Assembly (NCBI GenBank): GCA_039720395.1
Contig: JBBPBK010000048.1
Location: 1,679,501 to 1,743,500, forward strand
Reading direction: 5' to 3'
DNA from: Liquidambar formosana
Lineage: Eukaryota; Streptophyta; Magnoliopsida; Saxifragales; Altingiaceae
DNA: 64,000 nt
Shown here: piece after piece, positions 23,441-40,030 of the stretch
Layout of the letters: every line of letters starts with the position of its first letter
Position numbering within the stretch: position 1 is the first letter of the stretch
The notes under the pieces: generated by a model
The model's input: the letters and a program-made list of their open reading frames with translations, nothing else
What the model was told of the DNA's origin: nothing
The model's database searches: none
Translations under genes and position numbers: made by a program

Positions 23441-25015
23441 TACAGGAAGGAGTTGTTCTTTCTGTCCTGCACTTGCTAAGTAGCAACATGCAGGGTTTAG
23501 GACTAGTATATTTGATGATTTCTTCTTAGTACATCTTCCTGATAAGAAATCCAACCTGAGTGGGGGCCCTATTTGATGGTTTTTGTATGGCATTCTTGGG
23601 ATTTCTATTTATCTATCGTTTTTTCTTTTTAATAACCTTCAAAAGAATACAAGAGAGAACATTTTTAAGATATCCTGATTGTCCAAATTGGCTCCTATTT
23701 CATTTGGTTATAAACAGAGGACTATAACAAAAGAGAACAAAATTTGAATCTTATAGAATCTTACAGTTGTTTGAGGTTGAGTGGGTATTGTGAAATTCCA
23801 AAGTTTTATATAACTTACTATTGTTTGAGGTTAATTAGTCATTGGATTCCCTTGTTTGTTTGTTTGTTTGTTTGCTTGCTTGCTCTTTTTCATTTTTCAT
23901 TTTAATAGTCTTCCCAGCCCTGAAACTAAGTACCCAACTGTTTTAGGAACTGAGATCCATGAAATGTGTACTAGGCAAGAAAGGAGGCCATTTTCATAAT
24001 GTGCTTTAAAACTATCGCGTGTATAATTTCCTTATTAACAAACTACATAAAATGTGTACTGCTCAGGCTGGGAGGACCTCATTCCTCGCTTTCTTGCAAT
24101 GCTTCAGATCTTCTGTGACCTCGCATGCTTGTATTACTTGTAACTTTGAAACTGATATGTCAAGCGTCTATAAATTTGTTATACTATGATCTATATGTGT
24201 TACATTAGCTGCCTAACTTCTAAACATGGCCTCATTTTTTGATTAATACAATTTTCTGCCAATTTTAAATCCCTTAATTCCACATTTGTGGCTTTCAGAT
24301 TGTTTGGGCCATCCCTTGTCCGTCTTTGATGCTGATTGAAGGCATGTTGGAGACTGTTAGAAATTTGAACTTTTTTTTCCTTCTGATCACAGGTCTTTGT
24401 CAGGTAAATAGTAATCTATATTTTTGATTCCTTATAGAGTTCTGCGAAAATCTCACATTACAGCAAACATGAACTTGTGGGTCGCTTCCATTTTTGTTTA
24501 TTTTATCTAGATAAGAATTTCTTTTCCATTTTACTGTAAAGATGAAATGCATACATACACACTTTTTGTCTTTAAAGGAAAAAAAAAATGTCAAAAAATT
24601 AATTGGATGACCACAACCACCATATTTGCATTCTTTTGGTTTTTGGTCTGTATCCTACATACAGCTTGGCTTTGTCATAGTGATTAAAGTAGACAATCAC
24701 CAACCCTAGAACATCTTGGTGAATAAATGTGCCTTCAGTTTTTTATTTTATGAAAGCACCGGTTTCAGTTTGAGTGCATGAACAGAGTAAATTTATATTT
24801 ATTAGTTTGGGAAGGTGGAAATGATAGACCCTCGCCGGAGGTGGAAGTGGAAGTGCAAATGTGATTGGAATACAGGTTCAAAACCCAGTTAGTTAATCTG
24901 TTGATAAAGGAAACAGTTTTCGACTTTGTAAGGGAGTTTCTTCCGTGACCTATGGTTGAAGCCACCTCTCAGTCTCTTCTTTAAAGTTATATTCTAGTCG
25001 GCTACAAGTTCTACA

Positions 25016-25065
<50 letters not shown>

Positions 25066-25200
25066 ATCTTCTCTATTATCAGGAGGTTGAAAAGCGAATA
25101 ATGTTGGATGAGGCATGTATCATCATGATTGTGCTTTTAATATCCTTATGAAGTATTTGCTCAACTAAAGATGAATGACATGTGGAAAATTCTGAGGAAG
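23441..25200. repeat. Segment duplicated at 45.84-48.50 kb
   Basis: 23445-23705 matches 45840-45880 plus 48136-48325: shared words include ttctttctgtcctgcac and ttgtccaaattggctcct. 25146-25210 matches 48330-48440 (gaagtatttgctcaact, then agctgctgtt). The other copy is interrupted by a LINE and lacks about 1.4 kb present here. No coding function was recognised. The stretch also contains a (TTTG)n tract near 23860 and (CT)n at 25019-25061. Confidence 0.65.
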
Positions 25201-25442
25201 CAGCTGCTGTTTATTTTTTGGACAATGATATAATGCCATGTAATGATATGGAAAGGTCAATTGCTGTAATTTGATTTTTAAATTTTGAAATTAAATTTAT
25301 AATTTTATGATTTTAGCCAATGATATAATGCCATGTAAGCTCAAGAGCTCAAGAATAGGGATAGAATTAAAGGGAGAGCATAATGAACCTCATAAGAGTG
25401 TATATAGGGGGAGTACAAAGAGTTATGCCATGTCATCAAACT

Positions 25443-26159
25443 GAGATCTATTTGGCTAAACTTTTAGATAATCCAAAATCACTTTTGGTTGTAAACTCAA
25501 AAAGTATAACTATTAGAAGCCTTCTAATCAAAAATTGAGACCTTAGCTTTTACTGAGGATTTTAATAACTTTTCACATTTCTAAAACTACTCTTAATGCT
25601 TGTGTATGGAAACAAATTTTTCCACCCATATCTTTTAATAAAACAATAATAGCCCCATTTTAGACCCAAGTCCTCTCATCTACTACGGTTGTGCTCTTCT
25701 CTACTGCTAGCATTAATATGTTGGTAACCTCAAACAACTTGGACCCGTAAGATTTTAATTTAAACTTCAAATATATTTTTTTCTCCCTTCCTACATGGCT
25801 ACATTCATTGATTTATATTTGTTGGAATTTTTTCAAGAATTGATTTTATAAAATTTGGATTTGTAATAATTTTGTTTCAAAAAAAAAAATATTTATTTAT
25901 GTTTTTTTTTTCCTTTGTTTTAAGCCCAAAAAATAAAAAATAAAAAATAAAAAAAGACGCAAGCAAAATCCCTAGTAATACACCTTTGTGGGGTTGGTCG
26001 AGTGGTCAAATATTAGGTGTGTTTTCGAGAGGTTATCGTTTTGACGCCTCACAACTATTGTTGTTTGTGTCGGTATGGGACGTCTCACCTGGGCTGTTAG
26101 AGGAATTGTTTGAGCTCAAACTTCGATAAGAGTAAGACCTAGGATATTCCAATCGTTAA

Positions 26160-26195
<36 letters not shown>

Positions 26196-26446
26196 TGCTA
26201 ATACCAAATATAGTAACAAAAAAAGAAAAAAAAATCATTTATCGTAAGGGGCAGTTTAGCCAATTTAGGAGTATAACAACTTTAGCAAATGTTCTTCCCC
26301 AATAAACAAAAAAATCACTTTCAGCTCTAACAACACTTTTGAAATACAGTTTCCAAACAAAGACGAATTCTCTTCTAATACTCTTAACTTTTAATTCTCT
26401 TTGCTTTTGCTTAAAAACAAAAGCTACAGTTCTTCCAAATAGGGCC
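25443..26446. mobile_element. PIF/Harbinger-like element, copy 2 (inverted)
   Basis: Its left end matches the reverse complement of the right end of the element at 2334-3352 (ctaaacttttagataatcc against ttaagcttttagacagtcc). Its right end ccaaatagggcc mirrors the other terminal repeat. It contains the same SINE, here on the plus strand with a poly-A tail at about 26162-26190. The left terminal repeat is degraded and the TTA duplication is not preserved. Confidence 0.65.
25984..26190 (+). repeat. tRNA-derived SINE with poly-A tail inside PIF copy 2
   Basis: It has tRNA-like promoter boxes (ggttggtcgagtggtc and ggttatcgttttgacg) and ends in about 30 A. It corresponds to the minus-strand SINE at 2628-2805 in PIF copy 1. 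Confidence 0.6.
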
Positions 26447-27653
26447 ATAGTATAGATTTGGTTTGCGGATCTTATCTAAGGAAAAATTTAAAATATATAT
26501 ATATATAAGGAATTGTACTTTTCCTTATTTGGTTACAATAAAAATTTGATAAAAGAAGAAGAATTGGAATAATTTTGACTTGATAAAATTTTAGTGTTAG
26601 GACATGCCCAAGCCGTAAAAGGTGTATGCTTTTTTTTTGGGGGAGAGGTTATTTTAATAGTCTTTTTGGTTTCATCAACAGTACTCTTAATGGTCTTATT
26701 GACTTTTGAATTATTTTTGCACAAAAAACTCAAATAATCTTATAATACCCATTTTACCCTTACTACGTATCTCTTGATGCACTTTCACATGTATAGCCTT
26801 CCTTCTCGTCTAAATTCCCATATTGCTCCCTTCACAAATGGAGCACAAATTGAAACTACCACTGCGTAAGGGGCCATTGCTACAGGATTATGTGTGACAA
26901 TTAATTGATTGCTCAACACTTGAGACAGTAACAAGTATAGATGGAAGAATGGGCAACAAATTCAAGTTGACATGCGAGACTCGATTAACCAAGGGAAACA
27001 TGAGGCCTAAGCCAACATAAAAATGCCATTTCCCTTTAAGGCTAAACCTAAACTAGTCAAATGGAAGAGTATGGAAACTTGCGTGGCAGTGATGGAGGAT
27101 TGTGCAATCCCAGTGAACCCTTCAACTATGTTTGTCAAGAGCAGGGGTAAAGCCAGGAAACTACCTCAGGTGAGACAACTTATTACAACGTATTACGTTT
27201 TAGTGTACACTTTTCGACTTAATACCATATAAAGGATACTAATTGTCAACTTATTACAAATTGACTATATACGTACTTAAAAATGACTACTAATTTAATT
27301 TATTTGTTATTAAGTTGGGAAATGATCATCAAAGGAGCAAAATATTAAGAATTTTATTTTTATTTTTATTGTTTTAAAAAAAGCTTTTAAGTGGGGTGAT
27401 CGCTCCAACAACACACTTTGGCTTCACCTTTGGTCAAGAGGCTGTACACAGCATGCCCTATATGCAAGGACTCCTTTCTAAAACCCGCAGTGTGAGCTAG
27501 GAATGGAATTATCCAAGATCCTACTAACCAAAATGAAGCCATCCAATGCAGAACTAGACAATAGTAGTTTACTAGCTACTCTTGGGAGAGACTATTTCCA
27601 CATCATTTTGGCTGTGCGGTGTGTGAAAATGCATAGGGCATATTTAATTTAAA
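26447..27653. other. Intergenic DNA, nothing recognised
   Basis: AT-rich spacer. A short open frame at about 27023-27232 and decayed frames around 26880-27230 show no family signature that I know. Confidence 0.4.
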
Positions 27654-29071
27654 CTAGTCGGTACACACATGCATTGCACGTTAATATTTTTGTATTATAA
27701 AATAAATATTTCATCAATAGTATACGAATTTACGCTAAAGTGGACCATATAAATTGTCTTTTAAAGAAGAGATTTTTGTGATGGGAAAAAAAAAAAATCA
27801 GTGCTAAAACTAATAAATTAATTAAATGTGTCATCAATAGCTTAAATAAATATAAAAAATATATGTAAATTTCAGTTGTACACTTGCCTATCAAAAGGAT
27901 ATTTCTCATGGCTCTGTCGGTGTATATATATATATATATATATATGTTTATTTTTGTAAGGAAAAAGCAAAATAGTTTAACCCTTTTTTTCGAACTTGTT
28001 TGGCAACTAACCTAGTTATGTACTTATTTCATAGAGTAATAATTTGAAAAAAAAATTATTTCAGAAATAAATTGAACAAATAACATCGTCTTTAAATTCA
28101 AAAAATAAGAAATAAGTTAAAATAAATGTCATCCAACTCATTGAAAATATTATTCTATGAGTGGGGAAGTTGGGTTTTTTTTATAAAATTTTTTCATAAT
28201 ATAAAAAATTAAATGAAATTATGATAAATATACTAATTTTTAAAATTTTTTCAATGAAAAATGTGCTTACTAAAACATGGGAATCCTCCGGGGTTGTCCT
28301 TTGTTGAGATGATGCTCTATTGATCAAATAAGGTAGAATTTTTAATATTGTTATATATAGGATTTGGTTTTCTTAATGCCAGTTTTTGATAGTCTAGGAA
28401 TCTCATTCGGTTTTATTATATTATATTTTAATAAAAGGTTCTATATGAGAAAACAAACCAACTCTAAAAATAAATAATTAAATAAAAAGAAAAGTATCCT
28501 CATAAAATATTTGTGAATCACGATTTGTCAAAAACTTACAAAAAAAAAAAAAAAAAAAAAAAAAACTCAAAAGTAATAATATCTAACAGAACTAAAATGG
28601 AACCTTACTGCGTTTGCAAGGAATCTTGTAGGTAGGGCATTCAGTAAGAGTAGATGTAGGAAAACCAAAGTTACAGAAATATATGAAGTACTTGATCTAC
28701 ATGGAAAACAGTATTTTCTATAGCAATTAGAACAAACCCTAAAACCCTATATTTCGAAAAAGAAAAGAAGATGATAGCTCTATTAAAATAGGTTGAAGCT
28801 ACTGTTAATAGAAAAAGTAGAATTTAGAATCCCATTATTAATGAATAGATGCTATATGTTATGAAATAGAGTTGACTTACAATTCTGGGTTTTATTTATT
28901 TATAGGAATTATAGTTTCCTTAGAATTCCTATTTATGTATGTGTTTTATATTTCTATATTTCCTATATATGTAGAAGGGTAATTGTGCATTTAAAATTTA
29001 AAATAAGGGTATATTAGCTAATCAAAAGTTTTTCTCACATTCAACTTTTTATAGATAATAATATATCTAGA
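27654..29071 (-). mobile_element. Non-autonomous Helitron-like element A
   Basis: On the minus strand the 3' end reads ...gtgtgtaccgaCTAG|T, the CTRR-T end of Helitrons, with gcaatgcatgtg before it. The 5' end is at the right (tctaga, then ttatctataaaaagttg). Insertion is between A and T. The same two end motifs recur at several places in 27-35 kb. No Rep/helicase gene is visible. The boundary at 29067-29071 overlaps the next element. Confidence 0.5.
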
Positions 29072-29135
29072 TATATATATATGGGCACACGTGCGTTGCA
29101 CATGAATATTATTTAAATAAAAAAAATTATAAATT

Positions 29136-29195
<60 letters not shown>

Positions 29196-30544
29196 AACAT
29201 GAAAATCTAATTATTTGTTACTTTTGTGTTAATTTAGCTTAGGGTAAATTACAATAAGACCCCCTCTAAAATCTGACTATTACAAATACACCCCCTCACG
29301 TTTTTAAAATTACACTGACACCCCCTACTTTACAAAATAAACTACAAAGAGACCCCTCCTTCTAACTTCCGTCCATTAATCCGTTAAATCATATTCAAAT
29401 TTTTTCAAAATACCCTAACTACCCTTAGTGGATGATAACTTCCATGTTAAATGCGTATAACTCACCAGTCCAATAATTCATCCAATACTTTTGAATTTTT
29501 TAATTATTATTGATAAACAACTAAAATATAATATATATAAGAAAAATGCTAAAAAAATTTAAATTTTCTGTCCAACTGATGTGGCAGCTGTCAAATTTAC
29601 TGTTTAGAAACAATTATTTATTTAATTAAATTTTTAATTGATTTGCAAAATAAAAAATAAAAAAATTGATTTGCTAAGTTGCCACCTCATTTGAGTAAGT
29701 AGATTTGAGTTAAAAAAAAAAGGGCTATGTAACATTACTCATATGTAAAAATAAATAAAAAGAATTATTACAATGGAGATGCACATATAGAGGTGGCAAA
29801 TAAGGTGGCAACTTGGCAAATCAATTTTTTTTTTTTAAATTTTTACACATCAATTAAATAGATAATTGTTTTTAATGAGCAAATCTGATGGCTACCACAT
29901 TAGTTAGACAAAAATTTAAGCTTTTTGGCATTTTTCTTTTATATATATATATATAATCTTTTAGTTGTTTATCAATAAATAAGTAAATCGATCAAATGTA
30001 CTGGATGAATGTGTTGGACTGATGAGTTATATGCATTTAACATGGAAGTTGTCATCCAATAAGGGTAATTAGGGTATTTTGAAAAAAATTGGAAGTGATT
30101 TAACGGATTATGGACGGAAGTTAGAAGGAGGGGGTCTTAATGTAATTTCAGAAACATAAGGGGGTCTATTTGTAATTGTCAGATTTTAGAGGGGGTCTTA
30201 ATGTAATTTACCCTTTAACTTATTAGAATAAACGCTCAGCACAATAGGTCAAAATTCCTTCAATTATTAGGAGTTATAGTAGGAATAAAAAGTTAGCTAG
30301 AACAGCTAGAACACATGCATAGTAGTGGAGGCTGTATAGAATTTATGAAGTGAACATAAATTGTGCTATCTTTTTTCCTTCTTTTTTGCTAGAAAATAAA
30401 CATTCTTAATTGGTTAAATATAAAACATTCTTAATTGGTTAAATATGGGAGGCAAATAAATATTTAAATTTTAAAATTTAAAATAAAGATGTAATGGTCA
30501 ATCAAAAGTGTTTTTAAAGTATAAACTTTTATAGGTAGTATAGA
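29067..30544 (-). mobile_element. Non-autonomous Helitron-like element B, split by a foldback element
   Basis: The left end has gggcacacgtgcgttgcac (minus strand: the subterminal part before the CTAG end). The right end aacttttataggtagtatagat gives the 5' start TCTATACTACC on the minus strand. Without the nested 972-bp foldback element it would be about 500 bp. No coding sequence. Confidence 0.5.
29242..30213. mobile_element. Foldback / MULE-like element with very long inverted repeats
   Basis: The left end GGGTAAATTACAATAAGACC pairs with the right end, whose reverse complement is GGGTAAATTACATTAAGACC. Pairing continues through most of the element: arms of about 450-470 bp each with a central loop near 29690-29760. 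The flanks are tttagctta (29233-29241) and tttaactta (30214-30222), a 9-bp target duplication with one mismatch, as for Mutator-like elements. There is no coding sequence. A transcript would form a near-perfect hairpin. Confidence 0.8.
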
Positions 30545-32027
30545 TATAATATAATTTAATATGTGATACAAGAGCATCTTTGAGGGAGGTAGCCAAAAAA
30601 AAAAAAAGAAGTAACAAATCTATCTTTTGTTACTTTATGTGGGCTCTGGCAATTTGCTATTTTAATTTGAGATGTGCATTCCAAAGGGAAGTAGCAAACA
30701 TAATTATTTTATTTTTATTTTCTATATTTTATATTTTTGATGCTTTTAAATATTATTTAATTTATTTTTTTAATAAGTGAAATTGATCCCTCATAATATA
30801 GTTTTTCTTACTTGTTCTAAAAAATAATTTTCAATTTTATTTTTATATGGTATCATCATCTACATTTTTTTTTGTTCACTTAGAGATTGAAAAGAGAATG
30901 GAGATTGAGATTTTCAATTTTATTTTTTTCCTTATTTCTTTGTTTTTTTTCCTTTTTCTTTTCCCCCTCCCTTCCCATCAACAACCAAATTCAAGCAAAA
31001 TAATAATAATAATTATCATATACATATATGACCCATTCCAACAATTTCCACGTTACAATCAAAACACATTCAAGGGTTTTCCTCGTTTACCCAAAATCTT
31101 CGAAAACAACCACTCCCAACCACAAACAAATTCAGCATTATATGAATTCTCACTAAATTTCAAGAAATACATAATAAAAGTATAAAACAATCACGCAACA
31201 GTTCCTTGAGAGTCGATATCGTCTCCATGATGTGGATATTTGGTTTGTGACTGCGCTGGGAAGTAGGTGCCATTCTCATTTGCTATAGAATGAGAGGAAG
31301 AGGGAGATACGAAGTCAACGTGCTTTAGGATTATATGTATAGTATTAAATGGAGTATTGATTTAGGGTTTCCTTTGAATTCCTATTTGTGTTTTATATAT
31401 TAAGGTATGTGTTTTAGAATATATTAAGGTATGTGTTTTAGAATTATAGTTTCCATATTATTATATTTCCTATATATGCAGAATGGTGGGTAATTATGTA
31501 TTTAAAAATTAAAATAAGGGTATATTAGTTAATCAAAAGTTTTTCTTACATTCATCTTTTTATAGGTAGTATAGATAGATATAGATAAGGGTAAATTGGG
31601 TGTTATAGGATTATTTGAGTTTTTTGTGAAAAAGTAACTCAAAAGTCAACAAAATCATTAAAAAGCCTGTGGATGAAGTCAAAAAGGCTGTGAAAATAGC
31701 CTCTCCCCTTTTTTTTTTCTTTTTTTTTTTTTTTGGTTGTGGGATGCCGAGAAACGGGTGATTCCAAGACTTTGTAGTTTGTCTTAGCTTTTCAATAAAG
31801 CTTTCCTTTAAACCAAATAAAAAAAAATAATAATAATAACTCTCCTTCTAGCTTCAAAAAAATTAAAAAAAATAAATAACTCTCCTTCTGAAAAAAAATT
31901 ATTGAAGAAATAATTATGAAGTTAGCAAATAATGTAGAAATTTTTTGATAAATTTAGCATCATAACCAACTTGAACTCTTCCATGGACTCCATTTTTGTG
32001 GGACAGTAATGGCATTTTTATAATTTA
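30545..32027. other. Spacer with a further Helitron-like end
   Basis: A block at about 31340-31576 resembles 28860-29060 (the 5'-end part of Helitron A) and ends in tttttataggtagtatagat, so it is the 5' end of a third minus-strand element whose other end I could not place. Otherwise it is AT-rich, with poly-T near 31710-31735. Confidence 0.4.
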
Positions 32028-34743
32028 CTAGTGATAGCACACTTGTGTAGCATGTGAATTTTTTTATTCAAAAAATCTATATAAAAATCATTTATTTCTA
32101 AAAAATCATTAGTATAAAATCTTGTTATGTTTTGGTATTTAAATCATTAGAATCAATGCATGAAGAATTAATAAAAATAGATGAAAATGTATCATGATCA
32201 CCCAAAAAACTAAATGAATTCACAACAATGATAATTTGTGATACACTAATATACATAGAAGCCATTAATTATTTTTTACTAAAAGTTAAATGAATAGGTA
32301 TATATACAGCTTTGATCATGTTCGAGATATTCCAGATATATAGTACGATCACCACCGTCTATGGGCGGTACATGCGTCTACATGAATGCAAGTGTATTAT
32401 CTACCAACGACTGTAATCATTGCAAGATAGTAAAAAATATCCTGTACTTGATTGAACAGCCCTTAGTATATATATAGCAATTGAATTTTTATTTTATTGT
32501 AGTTTTTGCTTTAAAGAAGAAGAATCATTAAAAATTCTTTAAAATTGTATCAATAGACTTTGTAGCAAATAAATAATTCGAAAAAAGGGCTCCAAATACC
32601 TAACCAAGACGACCTTGTAAACAAGATAAATAATTTTTTCCAAAGTGAAAGAACAAAGAGCACAAAGGAAAACCAAAAGGTAAACATCTACTTAAATCAA
32701 ATTAGTTATATGATTGAAGATGAACCATAATGTCTTACACGTGCTTCTTAGTTTTATGGCCAGGATTCTTATTACCCAAGGCTCTTAGAATTCTTATGTC
32801 ACATTAGATTGAATTCTTATGCATTTTTATAGTAAATGCAGTCAAAGGTATTGTCCAATAGGATCAAAATTTTTTTTTCACCCATAAGAAACTATTACAA
32901 TTTGAGAGTCCTTGTTTTGGAAACCCAAGATTCACTAACTGATTTAAAATAAAATAAATAAAAAAAAAAAAAACCGTCCCTAACATTAATGCAATCCATA
33001 ATTTTGTATTCTTGGGTTTTGGATTCCTAAAATAGCCCCTGACATCTAATATTTTTAATCTAATTTAATTTCCCCTTTCTTGGTTACCCAAAAGAAAAAA
33101 AATAGCATATATATATATAAATGCATTAAATTTCTTCCCAACCATTAGTCCGTTAAGTGTTATAAATGAATTATTTTATTTTTATTGGTTTTAAAATAAA
33201 TAAATCACCGAATACAGGTTTCAACAACATATTAAATATTTTTAACAGTTATGTACTTACGTGTGGACATGTAAAGGCTCTTCTTCCTCTTCTAGATTTT
33301 GTAATCTAATTAAATACAAATTATAAGTAAATCATCATAATAATGGGTTTCAAATAAGGAAAATGTTAGGCGTCCCGATCTTGGGACTCCCGAACAGACA
33401 CAAGGGTGAATCCCACAATAGGTGGGTTCCATCCTTTGTGTTTTTTCGGGATTCCCAAATTTGGGACTTGTAGCATCATCCTTCAAATAAACATTGATTT
33501 CTTCCCCAACAATTTCCTTTTTATTATTTTTTTTTCCAGATAATGGTTTTCCTTTTTTTTAAAAAAAAAAAAATTGCTTTAGTCATTTATTTTCTCCACT
33601 CCAACTTTTAGTATTCCTTTATTTTTAACACCGACCGAAATAAAAAAGTTTGGAAAAAACACTCACTTTTCAATTCTTAACCAACCAAAAATTGTAGGCA
33701 AGTGAGTCTTAGGTCGTCAAAATAGTGACTCTTATTCCAAAAACACTCACTATTTTTCAGATTTTGTATGTTTGCGAGTACATGAACAACAAGATTTGAC
33801 GCTTTCAAGACTTTGAAGTGATTGCAAATAAGAGATGGCAATACTACTTTTATGTCGAGGGAGGTTAGATATTTTATTTTTCTTCTATTTTTTATTTTAT
33901 TTATTTATTTTTTTGTAGTTCCTCTTTTTAATATTTTAGGCCAATATTATTTTTACCTAATTAGGATATTAAGTTTGTTAGAATGTAAATATTATTTATA
34001 GGTGAAAAATATATCTTTTAACTTTGGGGAAAAAAAATACGTGACATGGCCAAATCATAACCATTGAAATGACAAAAATTAAATGCATTTTTCTCTACAC
34101 CCTTTCTCTTCTTCATGGTCATGAATTTTTTGGCTATCATTGCATTGTTGCAATGATAGTCTGTCATGCTAGCACTGTCCTTTAACTTTTGATCTTTATT
34201 TATTATTAATTATTTTCCATTCGATTGTTTTTTTATATATTGTTTTTCCTTGAATAATTAAAGAGTAACTATTGATCCACTCGAACTTTTCAAAAAGTAA
34301 AAATTTTAAAAAAGATAAAGAATGTCTACTTGATTTGATTATAAGTGGATTATTTTAGCACTTTTCTAAATTATTTATTGTGTTAAATAAATATAATTCA
34401 TTAAGATGTTGGAGTTGGAGATAACAATTAGTAGGACAATATTGGCCAGGTTATGTATGAATCTAATTTTTGGAAGTATTCCTTTTTTTGCATGTTTTAG
34501 GTACAATTACGATGAAATCTTGCTTATAACTTACAAGAGACTCTTAATGGATCATGAATTTCTAGGTATTGAACTTTATAATTTTAAGACCTACAAATAT
34601 AAATGTTTAATTAATGTTTCAATCGTGTGTATATATATATAATGATAGTATAGAAATGACCAATTTTCAATTTACTATAATAATAATAATTAGTATTATT
34701 ATAATAACAAGCTTCCTGTACATCGCACGGGTTAACCGCTAGT
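32028..34743. repeat. Helitron-like termini flanking AT-rich DNA
   Basis: At 32028 ctagtgatagcacacttgtg is the 3' end (minus strand) of one Helitron-like element. At 34711-34743 cgcacgggttaaccgCTAG|T is a plus-strand Helitron 3' end with the palindrome GGTTAACC just before CTAG. Their partner ends were not found. In between the sequence is AT-rich with no recognised gene. Confidence 0.4.
33357..33482. mobile_element. Short hairpin element (MITE-like)
   Basis: The left arm gtcccgatcttgggactccc pairs with the right arm gggattcccaaatttgggac, and the inner parts (acacaaggg... and ...cctttgtgt, then gggtgaatccc and gggttcc) also pair. The whole 120-odd bases can fold on themselves. No coding sequence and no certain target duplication. 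Confidence 0.55.
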
Positions 34744-34754
34744 CTTTTTATAAA

Positions 34755-35078
34755 CTAGATGTCGGCGCACACGCGTTGCATGTGCTAAAAAAAACCTCAT
34801 ATGAAAAAAAAGATTAAAGATAATTGGAGAAAAGAAACAGTTTTTAAAAGATGAGAAAAAATAGGAGTTGGGTAATTGGGGATAGTTATGGATAACGTTG
34901 TTAGAGAACATGATATAGTTTTGAAAGTCCTTAAAAAAATGGAGGGAGTTTAGAATTGCTTATGAAAATAACTTTTTTAGCCCTAAAATGTAATTATCCT
35001 TTAAAATCAGATAATGATTTTTCAATACTTTAATTCGTATATCCAACTAAAAGTATAATCCTTCCTATAGTAGTATAC
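34755..35078 (-). mobile_element. Short Helitron-like element just upstream of the helicase locus
   Basis: The left end ctagatgtcggcgcacacg and the right end cctatagtagtatac match the two terminal motifs of the other Helitron-like elements in this region. It ends about 400 bases before the first predicted helicase coding exon, so it may lie in its promoter. Confidence 0.4.
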
Positions 35079-35278
35079 ATAAAATACCCTAATTTATCTA
35101 TTCAGTGGCCGGTTTCCTACTCCTAACACGAAAAGGAATCAAGTTTTTCCTAATTTCTTCGACCAGTGGATGAGTTTCCTAAACTCGCCTCTCGTTCAGG
35201 CAAAAGAGAGACCCCCGAACCAAAAACCCTACAAAAACTGTACTCTTCTATCCCCTTCCTCTCCTAAAAACTCGTCGC

Positions 35279-35350
35279 AGCAATCTTCCTCACGAACTCG
35301 ATCCAGCGTTCAGAGCAATCTTCCTCACGAACTCGATCCAGCGTTCAGAG
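35279..35350 (+). repeat. 35-bp direct tandem repeat in the helicase 5' leader
   Basis: The unit agcaatcttcctcacgaact...gcgttcag occurs twice back to back, with the start of a third copy. It lies in a presumed 5' UTR followed by a (CT)n tract at about 35397-35422. Confidence 0.8.
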
Positions 35351-35397
35351 CAATCTTCCTCATCTCATTCTCTCCGCATTCTAATTGCCCAAGTATC

Positions 35398-35428
<31 letters not shown>

Positions 35429-35487
35429 AGCGGTTGTACTGATTTGTTATCGTAATTTTGTATGAGCAGAGAGATAAAGAAGTTCTG

Positions 35488-40030
<4,543 letters not shown>

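Noticed and set aside
25019..25061. (CT)n and several (TA)n runs (9342, 27926, 29143) as regulatory sites or origins
   Set aside because: Simple microsatellites without supporting context.
27023..27232. 69-codon open frame in the spacer
   Set aside because: No family recognised and surrounding frames are broken; not enough to call a gene.
35170..35430. 86-codon open frame upstream of the helicase
   Set aside because: It covers the CT-rich leader and a tandem repeat, ends in Ser-Leu repeats from (CT)n, and has no family signature; more likely 5' UTR.
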